Origin: Clostridia bacterium
Lineage (GTDB): Bacteria > Bacillota_A > Clostridia > Christensenellales > Aristaeellaceae
Length of the DNA: 8,661 nt
NCBI GenBank assembly: GCA_017398245.1
Contig: JAFQGN010000214.1
Coordinates: 1 to 8,661, forward strand
Direction: 5' to 3'
Below the pieces are notes generated by a model. That model was not told where the DNA came from. It saw only the letters and a list, made by a program, of their open reading frames with translations, and did not search any database. Position numbers and translations under genes: made by a program. This document shows, in pieces, positions 1 to 5,899 of the stretch (position 1 is the stretch's first letter; the number at the start of each line of letters is the position of its first letter).

Positions 1-510
1 GAGGATGTGCGCGTGTGCGCGATGACCAACTGCGGGGAGGTCCGCTTCTTCCTGAACGGGAAGCTCATGGGCACGGTCGCGGTGGAAGACAGGCGCGCCG
101 AGATGCACATTCCGTACGAGCCCGGCGTTCTGCGCGCAGAGGGTGTGTACGAAGGCCGCTTGATCGCCGACGAGGTGCGCACGGCGGGCGCGCCTGCGAA
201 GCTGGAGATCATTGATGCGGCGGAGGAGAAGGATTACGATTCCTCCATCGTGAACGTCCGCCTGATGGACGAAAACGGCGTTCCTTCGCCCGGGCGCGGA
301 GTGGACAGGCTCGTCACATTCCATGTGGAGGCTGGCCGGATCATCGGCGTGGGCAATGGCGACCCGAACGGCGTTCTGCCCGAGATTGCAGACAATATCC
401 CCACCTTCTGCGGCCGCTGCCAGGCGATCATCCGCCCGGATGCAAGCGGCAAGGTGAAGGTGCGGATCTGCGCGGAAGGCCTGCCGGAGGCGGTGTACGA
501 GCGCGGCTGA
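1..510 (+). CDS. Glycoside hydrolase family 2 (beta-galactosidase-like), C-terminal fragment
   Basis: The frame is open from the first base (GAG GAT GTG...) and ends with TGA at 508-510, so this is the 3' end of a gene that starts upstream of the window. The 169 visible residues match the tail of multidomain GH2 enzymes. First comes a beta-sandwich of the DUF4982 type, with the segment V-R-V-C-A-M-T-N-C-G-E-V-R-F-F-L-N-G-K (asparagine/cysteine then FLNGK) followed by PYEPGVLRAEG. Then comes an Ig-like C-terminal domain with SIVNVRLMDENG and the hallmark GVGNGDPNG. GH2 enzymes hydrolyse beta-linked sugars, usually beta-galactosides. The two catalytic glutamates lie in the TIM barrel, outside the window, so activity and substrate cannot be confirmed. 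Family assignment is firm; beta-galactosidase is the likeliest specificity but beta-glucuronidase or beta-mannosidase-like activity is possible. It converges on the membrane-protein gene across a shared terminator. Confidence 0.85.
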   Translation, partial: EDVRVCAMTNCGEVRFFLNGKLMGTVAVEDRRAEMHIPYEPGVLRAEGVYEGRLIADEVRTAGAPAKLEIIDAAEEKDYDSSIVNVRLMDENGVPSPGRGVDRLVTFHVEAGRIIGVGNGDPNGVLPEIADNIPTFCGRCQAIIRPDASGKVKVRICAEGLPEAVYERG

Positions 511-515
511 ACCTA

Positions 516-556
516 AAAACCGGCCCGGAAATGGTTCCGGGCCGGTTTTGTCGTTT
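516..556. terminator. Bidirectional rho-independent terminator
   Basis: A perfect 15-bp stem, 516-530 pairing with 535-549, closes a 4-nt loop (ATGG). The left arm begins AAAA and the right arm ends TTTT, so a U-tract follows the hairpin on either strand. It sits 5 bases after the GH2 stop and about 30 bases beyond the stop of the convergent membrane-protein gene, so it should end both transcripts. Confidence 0.9.
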
Positions 557-578
557 TGGTACAGCGCGGCAGCAGGCT

Positions 579-1457
579 CTACCTGCCTTGTCGCAGCTCC
601 TTTGTGCCGCGTGCGAGCATGTACACGGCCATGGCCAGCACAACAGTGCACACCGCCGCTCCTGTTGCAGCGGTCATGATGCGGCGGAAGGTTTCCTGCG
701 CAGGGTCGCCAAACTGCGCGAGCAGAGCCGTCTCCAGCGAAAGCAGCGAGACCAGCGCGGCAACGAGGGTCGTCGTTTTCGCGGCAGTCAGCACGGGGCT
801 GGTGTGGCGGCGTGTTTTATAGGCCTGTATCACGGCGGAAATGACGGCATAGAAGGTGTACGCTGCCATGGCGTATACAAGATACCCGGGGTAGGCGAAG
901 CTCTCCGCGCGCACGACGACGTGGCCAGTCACCACGGCGAGCGCCTGGTTCATCAAAAGGAGCACGCCGCCGCAGTTGCGGTATGTGCGCCACTGAGCCG
1001 CAGGGGGCGCATTTCGCAGGCCCTTTCTGGCAAGGCCTAAGCGCAGTGCGGAAAGCAGGATATAATACAGCGCGAGCGCGCCGAACCACTCCGAACGATA
1101 GACGATGCCCGAGATTCCTTTGAGCAGCGCGTAGGCGATGTTCACACACAGGCCTGCGCGCAAAGAGACATCGGTCCTGAAGAGCGGGTCCTGCTGGTAT
1201 TTTTGTACGGCGGGCAGGCGCAGCGCGCTTTGCCAGAGCCGGTTCTTTCGCCAATGGCGGGCAGACGCGGGCAGGCTTGCGCAGCACACGGTCAGCGCAT
1301 AGGCCGAAAACGCAAAGCTGCCGTAGCCGAAGGCCGTATCTTCCAGCCCGGCGGCGAACACCCACGCCAGCCATGCGGCGGCGGGCAGCGCAATGGGCGC
1401 GCAGGCCCACAGGGGCAGAACGAACGCTGTTTTCAGCGCCTGTTTCCATTTTTGCAC
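579..1457 (-). CDS. Uncharacterised multi-pass membrane protein
   Basis: A 292-residue protein starting with GTG at 1457-1455, chosen because GGGGAG lies 8 nt upstream; it ends with TAG at 581-579. About eight hydrophobic segments are visible, near residues 11-36, 44-62, 100-119, 124-142, 160-180, 187-210, 225-247 and 262-285. A basic loop (around 67-74, HWRKNR) follows the second segment. The stretch around residues 90-145 (DPLFRTDVSLRAGL, then YRSEWFGALALYYILLSALR) resembles a family of unannotated roughly 290-residue membrane proteins that I associate with Clostridia. I know of no function for them and assign none. There are no obvious transporter, kinase or protease motifs and no cleavable signal. 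The gene is transcribed alone, divergently from the first GH36 gene, and shares a terminator with the GH2 gene. Confidence 0.8.
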   Translation of the reverse strand: MQKWKQALKTAFVLPLWACAPIALPAAAWLAWVFAAGLEDTAFGYGSFAFSAYALTVCCASLPASARHWRKNRLWQSALRLPAVQKYQQDPLFRTDVSLRAGLCVNIAYALLKGISGIVYRSEWFGALALYYILLSALRLGLARKGLRNAPPAAQWRTYRNCGGVLLLMNQALAVVTGHVVVRAESFAYPGYLVYAMAAYTFYAVISAVIQAYKTRRHTSPVLTAAKTTTLVAALVSLLSLETALLAQFGDPAQETFRRIMTAATGAAVCTVVLAMAVYMLARGTKELRQGR

Positions 1458-1498
1458 GGCTATGTCTCCCCTTTTTGTTCAAAACACAGTACGGCTGC

Positions 1499-1515
1499 GC
1501 GGGCAAGGAGCCCGC
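1499..1515. other. Short GC hairpin in the leader of the membrane-protein gene
   Basis: GCGGGC (1499-1504) and GCCCGC (1510-1515) are perfect inverted arms around AAGGA. If transcription of the membrane-protein gene starts near 1536, this stem lies in its roughly 80-nt leader, about 40 nt before the start codon. It has no U-run, so it is not a terminator. It could be a protein-binding site, a small RNA structure, or chance in GC-rich DNA. Confidence 0.3.
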
Positions 1516-1542
1516 TTACACGCCACAGATCCTTCCGCACGT

Positions 1543-1571
1543 ATCATAGCACGGGCAGATTAAAGAAAGAT
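1543..1571 (-). promoter_or_regulatory. Probable promoter of the membrane-protein gene (extended -10)
   Basis: On the - strand, TGC directly precedes TATGAT (complement of 1543-1548), a good extended -10 element. No good -35 is present at the usual distance; at 17 nt the hexamer is ATCTTT. The extended -10 may compensate. It would give a leader of about 80 nt. Confidence 0.5.
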
Positions 1572-1574
1572 TAG

Positions 1575-1591
1575 AGCGAGGCCGTCTTGCG
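1575..1591. promoter_or_regulatory. Candidate operator upstream of the first GH36 gene
   Basis: AGCGAG (1575-1580), a 5-nt spacer, then CTTGCG (1586-1591) form a degenerate inverted repeat; 4 of 6 positions are complementary. It overlaps the -35 region and lies 35 bp (start to start) upstream of the -10. The same arrangement, with perfect arms, occurs at the same distance before the second GH36 gene (5826-5842). The conserved placement is the main support; the arms alone would be too weak. The regulator is not in the window. Confidence 0.4.
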
Positions 1592-1615
1592 CAGGCGGGG
1601 CTGCAATGCTACAAT
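1587..1615 (+). promoter_or_regulatory. Promoter of the first GH36 gene
   Basis: TTGCGC (1587-1592), a 17-nt spacer and TACAAT (1610-1615), with TGC immediately before the -10 (1607-1609) giving an extended -10. Transcription would start near 1622, leaving a leader of about 24 nt with the ribosome-binding site AGGAAAGGA at 1628-1636. Confidence 0.7.
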
Positions 1616-1645
1616 ATGCACGATAACAGGAAAGGAATGCTGCAT

Positions 1646-3250
1646 ATGAAACTGAGAATGCCTGATATCTACCGCGTATATACCGATAATTGTGAATACA
1701 CTTCCCATTCCCCCATTTCCGAAGGAGACATCCGCATGGCGGCGAGCCGGATGGGCAGCGCCTTGCGCGTGAGCATCGCCGCAGATAGGACGCCGCTGAA
1801 GTACATCATGCTGCGCTGGAATTTTGCGGATAACGAAAAGCGCGACGAGGCCGTGCACATCATGGGTGACCACTATGAGCGCGGCTATTCCGACCTGCGC
1901 TGGGCGGGCATCGAGCCGGAGCGCATCATGCCCTGGTACATGCTCGTTTCCAACGGCACCGACCGCTGCGCCGATACCGCCGGCCGCTTCACCGAGGGCT
2001 TTGGCGTGAAGGTGCAGACGGGCTCCATCGTGACATGGCAGTACGACGCGGCCGGCGTGACCATGTGGGCGGATATCCGCAACGGCGGCGAAGGAGTGCT
2101 GCTTGGCGGGCGCGAGCTGTGCGCGTGCGAGATCGTGTTCGGCGAATACAGGAATATGTCCGCGTTTGAGGCGGGCCGCGCGTTCTGCCGCGAAATGTGC
2201 CCGGTCTCCAAGCTGCCGGGGCACAAGGTGTACGGTTCCAACAACTGGTACTATGCTTATGGCAACTCTTCCCACGAGGAGATTCTGGGCGATACGAAGA
2301 TCGTGGCGGAGCAGTGCAAGGGGCTGGAGAATATTCCGTACATGGTCATCGACGACGGCTGGCAGAAGCATTCCGTCGACGCGCCGTGGGTCGCCAACGA
2401 GCGCTTCCCCGATATGAAAAAGCTGGCCGACGAAATGCGCGCGCAGGGCGTGCGTCCGGGCATCTGGGTGCGCTATCTGATCGACTCCTATTTTGAGGTG
2501 ACCGACGCCTCCTCCGACTGGCGCCTCTCCCGCGAGCCGAAATCGCTCGATCCGTCTCATCCCGAGGTCATCGAATACGTCAAAAAGACCACAAAGCAGC
2601 TGCGCGAATGGGGCTACGACCTGATCAAGCACGATTATTCCACCTACGATATCTTCGGCCGCTGGGGCTTCGCCATGAAGGAGCAGATGGGCGAGGACGG
2701 CTGGCATTTCTTTGACCGCAGCCGCACGACTGCCGAGATCGTCGTCGATTTCTACCGCGCTGTGCGCGAAGCCGCGGGCGAGGATTGCGTGATCATCGGC
2801 TGCAATACCATCGGCCATCTGTGCGCGGGCATGTACGAGCTCAACCGCACCGGCGACGATACCTCCGGCCGCGAATGGAACCGCACGCGCGATATGGGCG
2901 TGAACACGCTGGCCTTCCGCATGATCCAGAACAATATCTTCTATATGACCGACGCGGACTGCGTGGGCATCATGGGCCCTGTGCCGTGGGAGAAGAACCG
3001 GCTGTGGCTGGATGTGCTGGCGCGCAGCGGCTCGCCGCTGTTCGTTTCGTGCAAGCCGGGCATCCTTTCCGAAGGTGAGCTGGCCGAGCTCAAGCAGGCG
3101 TGGGCCGTCAATTCCGTGCAGGCAAACGACGCGCGCCCGCTGGACTGGATGGAAAACCGCTACCCCGAGCTGTGGCTGATCGACGGCGAGACCGTGCGCT
3201 ACAACTGGTATGAGGAAGCCGGCGCGAACACCTTCAACCCGAACAAGTAA
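1646..3250 (+). CDS. GH36 family glycosidase, probable alpha-galactosidase (first copy)
   Basis: A 534-residue protein. The start at 1646 is chosen because AGGAAAGGA lies 9 nt upstream. An in-frame ATG at 1616 is rejected because it directly abuts the -10 element and would precede the transcript. Residues 1 to about 190 look like the N-terminal beta-rich domain. Residues about 195-480 form the TIM barrel, with NNWYYAYGNSS (199-209), VIDDGWQ (234-240), IWVRYL (273-278), the nucleophile motif DLIKHD (nucleophile D330) and RTGDDTSG (401-408; acid/base most likely D404). A short C-terminal tail follows. GH36 enzymes release alpha-linked galactose from raffinose-type sugars, melibiose or galactomannan fragments; related members act on other alpha-galactosides or transfer galactose. 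His replaces the Trp of the classical KWD nucleophile motif, so this belongs to a less-studied branch and its exact substrate is open. No signal peptide is present, so it should be cytoplasmic. Confidence 0.85.
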   Translation: MKLRMPDIYRVYTDNCEYTSHSPISEGDIRMAASRMGSALRVSIAADRTPLKYIMLRWNFADNEKRDEAVHIMGDHYERGYSDLRWAGIEPERIMPWYMLVSNGTDRCADTAGRFTEGFGVKVQTGSIVTWQYDAAGVTMWADIRNGGEGVLLGGRELCACEIVFGEYRNMSAFEAGRAFCREMCPVSKLPGHKVYGSNNWYYAYGNSSHEEILGDTKIVAEQCKGLENIPYMVIDDGWQKHSVDAPWVANERFPDMKKLADEMRAQGVRPGIWVRYLIDSYFEVTDASSDWRLSREPKSLDPSHPEVIEYVKKTTKQLREWGYDLIKHDYSTYDIFGRWGFAMKEQMGEDGWHFFDRSRTTAEIVVDFYRAVREAAGEDCVIIGCNTIGHLCAGMYELNRTGDDTSGREWNRTRDMGVNTLAFRMIQNNIFYMTDADCVGIMGPVPWEKNRLWLDVLARSGSPLFVSCKPGILSEGELAELKQAWAVNSVQANDARPLDWMENRYPELWLIDGETVRYNWYEEAGANTFNPNK

Positions 3251-3257
3251 AACAATA

Positions 3258-3294
3258 CCCCCTGCTCCCTGGAAAGGGCAGGGGGGTTCTTTTT
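3258..3294 (+). terminator. Rho-independent terminator of the first GH36 gene
   Basis: CCCCCTGC (3258-3265) pairs with GCAGGGGG (3278-3285), followed by TTCTTTTT (3287-3294), 7 bases after the GH36 stop. The convergent solute-binding-protein gene ends at 3311. On that strand the same stem is followed only by a weak T-rich stretch (TATTGTTTTA), so it may also serve that gene, less efficiently. Confidence 0.85.
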
Positions 3295-3310
3295 GCGATC
3301 CGGCCCGGGT

Positions 3311-4540
3311 TCACGGCGTGGAGAGCTGCGCAAGGAGCTCGTCCAAAGAGATCTCGCCTGCGAAATACTGCGGCGCGAGGGCGGAAAAGGCCGCGCGTTC
3401 ATCTTGCTGCCATGCGGGCTGCACAATGTCCTCCAGCAGGGCTGCCCAGCGGGGGTAGCCCTGCGCGTTCAGGCCCGGAAAGACGGTATAGCCGCGCACC
3501 TGCTGCCATGTCCAGCGCCGCCAGTTCCTGTATTTGGTCATATCCGTCAGCATCATGCCCGTGCCGCCGTCCTCCAGCCGGGTTTGCACTTCCGGTGAGG
3601 CGAGATAGGCAAGCATTTCCGCCGCGAGCTGCTTCTGCGCGCCGTCGGCAGGCATATACCACGCCCAGGCGGGGATATAGACCGCGTCGCTTCCGTTTTC
3701 GGAGGGGAAGTACAGCGTGTCCCCGTTCAGGATCGCCGCCGGGCGCAGATCGATAGAATGCTTGCCCGTATCCATGACCGAACCGCACGAGCAGGTCATC
3801 AGCGCGCCAGACAGATCGACATTATCGGCGAACACGACAAAGCCGGAATCCTGCATTTCCTTCCAGAAGGCGAGTATTTCGCGGAATTCGGCCGTGTCGA
3901 ACCCCTGCGCGTCGGGATACAGCGCGGCATACGCATCCGGGATATGCCTTGCGTATTTGTCCATGGCAAGGAATATACGCCCCGCGTCTTTGGCCTGCTG
4001 CGCGAGCGAACGGAACGCATCATAGGAGACGCCGCCCTCGGGCAGATAGAGGCCGATCTGCGCGAGGGCGTCCGCATCCCGCGCAAACAGGAGGGAGGAA
4101 AACGTGGCTAAAGAGGCCCTGTCCGGTAGGCATACGATGCGCCCCTGCGCGTCTTTCATCGCGCCGGAGGCAATCCAGTGCGCGGAGAGCGGCTGCATGA
4201 TCTGCGGGTATGCGCTAAGGTCCTCGTAGAGCTCCGGCCGCTGCACGGTATTTGTATTCGCATAGACGAGATCGGCCCCGTGGCTTCCGGAGGCGATGAA
4301 CGCGTCCATATTCTTTGCGGTAACGAGGAGCTCAACGGCGTGATCCGGATGCTGCCTGCGGTACATTTCCCGCGCCGCGATCATCCGCTGCGAAACATCT
4401 ATGCCCGCCCAGCCCGTGCAGATGACCAGCCGGTATTCCGGATCAACGGGCTGCTGTGCCTGCTGCAGTTTCCAGTCCTGAACCAGCAGGCCGCACAGTA
4501 TCGCCGCAAACCAAACGCTCAGACCGATCCATCTCTTCAT
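3311..4540 (-). CDS. Extracellular solute-binding protein (ABC sugar-type), orphan
   Basis: A 409-residue protein starting at ATG 4540-4538, with GAGGGG 6 nt upstream; stop TGA at 3313-3311. It shows the pattern of carbohydrate ABC-importer binding proteins. A hydrophobic N-terminus (residues 4-20 after KR) comes first. A first beta strand VICTGWAG and GADLVYANTNTVQ follow, then ELYEDLSAYPQI. Near the end, VYIPAWAWYMPADGAQKQLAAEMLAYLASPEVQ is the family's late signature. It should capture a sugar or other small solute outside the membrane. The single Cys of the N-terminal segment (C16) is preceded by A-I-L, a poor lipobox, so it may be membrane-anchored by an uncleaved helix rather than be a lipoprotein. 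A C-S-C pair sits at residues 250-252. No permease or ATPase genes adjoin. A sensory role with a distant kinase is an alternative. Ligand unknown. Confidence 0.75.
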   Translation of the reverse strand: MKRWIGLSVWFAAILCGLLVQDWKLQQAQQPVDPEYRLVICTGWAGIDVSQRMIAAREMYRRQHPDHAVELLVTAKNMDAFIASGSHGADLVYANTNTVQRPELYEDLSAYPQIMQPLSAHWIASGAMKDAQGRIVCLPDRASLATFSSLLFARDADALAQIGLYLPEGGVSYDAFRSLAQQAKDAGRIFLAMDKYARHIPDAYAALYPDAQGFDTAEFREILAFWKEMQDSGFVVFADNVDLSGALMTCSCGSVMDTGKHSIDLRPAAILNGDTLYFPSENGSDAVYIPAWAWYMPADGAQKQLAAEMLAYLASPEVQTRLEDGGTGMMLTDMTKYRNWRRWTWQQVRGYTVFPGLNAQGYPRWAALLEDIVQPAWQQDERAAFSALAPQYFAGEISLDELLAQLSTP

Positions 4541-4567
4541 AGCCGACCCCTCTTTTGCCCTGTATTG

Positions 4568-4601
4568 CGAACTGCCCGTGCCGGAGGGCACGGGCAGTTC
4601 G
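4568..4601. repeat. Perfect 15-bp inverted repeat between the aldo-keto reductase and binding-protein genes
   Basis: Arms 4568-4582 and 4587-4601 are exactly complementary, with a 4-nt loop (GGAG). It lies about 140 bases past the aldo-keto reductase stop and about 27 bases before the binding-protein start, all on the - strand. Strength and loop size match a terminator stem, but no U-run follows on the - strand (CAATACAGG), and only a loosely T-rich stretch follows on the + strand. It may be a Rho-aided or degenerate terminator, or an mRNA-stabilising or translation-affecting hairpin in the binding-protein leader. In the rest of 4541-4739 I see no gene and no confident promoter. A TTGAAC at 4665-4660 (- strand) lacks a good -10 at normal spacing. 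Confidence 0.8.
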
Positions 4602-4739
4602 TTCTCCCTATCTATTAGATGCGCGAAAAGGGCGATCAGAGAGGTGGTCTGAAAATAAAGTTCAAAAATACGGTGGATTTTCCTGCTGCGGAACGTGCCG
4701 GCCGGCCTTGCGTTCCGACATGCGGGCATTTTTTGCGGA

Positions 4740-5729
4740 TCAGCCGTTGAGCGCTGCGTCGATGGCCGCGATCTCTTCCGCCGTGAACTTGGTGTTTTCG
4801 ATCGCCTTCACGTTTTCGGCGATCTGCTCGGGCTTGCTCGCGCCGATGAGCGCGGAGGTGACGACGTCGTCGCGCAGGGTCCAGGCCAGCGCCAGCTGCG
4901 CAAGGCTCTGCCCGCGCGCCTGAGCGATCTCGTTCAGCCTGCGCACGATGGCCAGCTTGTCCTCGGTGATGTTCTGCGGCTTGAGGAAGCGCGGGTCCTT
5001 CGCGGCGCGGCTGTCCGCCGGGATGCCGCCCAGGTACTTGCCGGTCAGCACGCCGCCGGCCAGCGGGCCGAATGCGATCATGCCCACGCCTTCTTCGCGC
5101 AGCACGTCGGTCAGGCCGTCTTCCACCCAGCGGTTCATCATGGAATAGCTCGGCTGGTGGATGAGCATCGGCGTGCCAAGAGCGCGCAGGGTCTCGATGG
5201 CGACCTTCGCCTGATCGGCCTTGTAGTTGGAAATGCCCACATACAGCGCCTTGCCGCTGCGCACGATGTGATCCAGCGCCATCATGGTCTCCTCGATGGG
5301 CGTCTCCGGATCGGGCCTGTGGTGGTAGAAGATATCCACATAATCCAGACCCATGCGCTTGAGGCTCTGGTCGAGCGAGGCGATGAGATACTTCCTGCTG
5401 CCGTGATCGCCGTACGGGCCGGGCCACATATCGTAGCCGGCCTTGGTGGAGATGATCAGCTCGTCGCGATAGGGCTTGAAATCGCGCTTCATATGCTCGC
5501 CGAAATTGCGCTCCGCCTCGCCGTAGGGCGGGCCGTAGTTGTTGGCCAGGTCAAAATGGGTGATGCCCGCGTCAAAGGCGGCGCGCAGAACGGCCTGCTG
5601 CTGTTCGAACGGCGTGATCGCGCCGAAATTGTGCCAAAGGCCAAGGGAAATGGCCGGCAGCTTCAGGCCGCTCTTTCCGCAGCGGCGGTATTCCATGGTA
5701 TCATAACGGTTTTCGTTTGCGATATACAT
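4740..5729 (-). CDS. gpr: Aldo-keto reductase, YghZ/Gpr type (L-glyceraldehyde 3-phosphate reductase)
   Basis: A 329-residue protein, close to the roughly 330-346 residues usual for this family. The ATG at 5729-5727 is chosen because GGGGAGGG precedes it by 8 nt; longer in-frame starts would cross the promoter. Similarity to E. coli YghZ is obvious throughout: YRRCGKSGLKLPAISLGLWH near the start, HFDLANNYGPP, ELIISTKAGYDMWPGPYG, SLDQSLKRMGLDYVDIFYHH, ALYVGISNY and the NADPH-side LIGASKPEQ near the end. The aldo-keto reductase tetrad is complete: D60, Y65, K96, H137. Family members reduce aldehydes with NADPH; YghZ acts on L-glyceraldehyde 3-phosphate and methylglyoxal-type aldehydes. Here it may detoxify or channel aldehydes arising from sugar breakdown, though that link is inference. 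Some relatives are annotated as potassium-channel beta subunits, which is unlikely here. It is transcribed from its own strong promoter, divergently from the second GH36 gene. Confidence 0.92.
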   Translation of the reverse strand: MYIANENRYDTMEYRRCGKSGLKLPAISLGLWHNFGAITPFEQQQAVLRAAFDAGITHFDLANNYGPPYGEAERNFGEHMKRDFKPYRDELIISTKAGYDMWPGPYGDHGSRKYLIASLDQSLKRMGLDYVDIFYHHRPDPETPIEETMMALDHIVRSGKALYVGISNYKADQAKVAIETLRALGTPMLIHQPSYSMMNRWVEDGLTDVLREEGVGMIAFGPLAGGVLTGKYLGGIPADSRAAKDPRFLKPQNITEDKLAIVRRLNEIAQARGQSLAQLALAWTLRDDVVTSALIGASKPEQIAENVKAIENTKFTAEEIAAIDAALNG

Positions 5730-5760
5730 TCGTTTTCCCTCCCCGTTTCGTTCTGCTCCC

Positions 5761-5789
5761 ATTATAGCGAATCTGCGCCGCCGGGTCAA
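5761..5789 (-). promoter_or_regulatory. Strong promoter of the aldo-keto reductase gene
   Basis: On the - strand TTGACC (complement of 5784-5789), a 17-nt spacer and a perfect TATAAT (complement of 5761-5766). Transcription would begin near 5754, giving a leader of about 25 nt with GGGGAGGG as the ribosome-binding site. An AGCGAA half-site (5766-5771, + strand) touches the -10 box. Confidence 0.85.
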
Positions 5790-5825
5790 TTCCGACGCGC
5801 ATTTGGGTCGAACGACATGGTTTTT

Positions 5826-5842
5826 AGCGAAATTTCTTCGCT
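5826..5842. promoter_or_regulatory. Candidate operator upstream of the second GH36 gene
   Basis: AGCGAA (5826-5831), spacer ATTTC, TTCGCT (5837-5842): a perfect 6-bp inverted repeat with a 5-nt centre, typical in size for a dimeric regulator. It covers the -35 region, and its start lies 35 bp upstream of the -10 start, exactly as at the first GH36 gene. Another AGCGAA half-site lies 60 bp upstream in the divergent reductase promoter. No regulator gene is present to name the family. Confidence 0.5.
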
Positions 5843-5857
5843 TTTGCAGCGCACCTG

Positions 5858-5866
5858 TGCTACAAT
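5858..5866 (+). promoter_or_regulatory. Extended -10 promoter of the second GH36 gene
   Basis: TGC directly followed by TACAAT (5861-5866), the same nine bases as at the first GH36 gene. No good -35 is seen; at 17-nt spacing the hexamer is TCGCTT, inside the inverted repeat. That fits a promoter that needs an activator, or one that relies on the extended -10. Transcription would begin near 5873. Confidence 0.6.
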
Positions 5867-5899
5867 ACGCATGAACGCTTGCCAAAAGGAGTTGATCGT

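Noticed and set aside
1616..1645. Earlier ATG for the first GH36 gene
   Set aside because: The ATG at 1616 abuts the -10 hexamer (1610-1615), so it would lie upstream of the transcript start; the ATG at 1646 has a proper ribosome-binding site.
1571..2818. Long open frame on the - strand (415 codons) opposite the first GH36 gene
   Set aside because: It is antisense to an unmistakable GH36 enzyme, its translation is His/Ala/Val-rich low-information sequence, and no ribosome-binding site or domain is seen. This is typical of GC-rich coding DNA.
4541..4729. N-terminal extension of the solute-binding protein (63 extra in-frame codons)
   Set aside because: The extension crosses the perfect hairpin at 4568-4601 and lacks a signal-like start. 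The internal ATG at 4540 has a ribosome-binding site and is followed at once by KRW and a hydrophobic leader.
4690..4734. GC-rich inverted segments followed by TTTTTT just beyond the reductase stop
   Set aside because: The T-run is on the + strand, where no gene ends. On the gene's own strand the hairpin (GGAACG/CGTTCC, 4690-4716) has no U-run, and the stem is short and interrupted, so I do not call a terminator.
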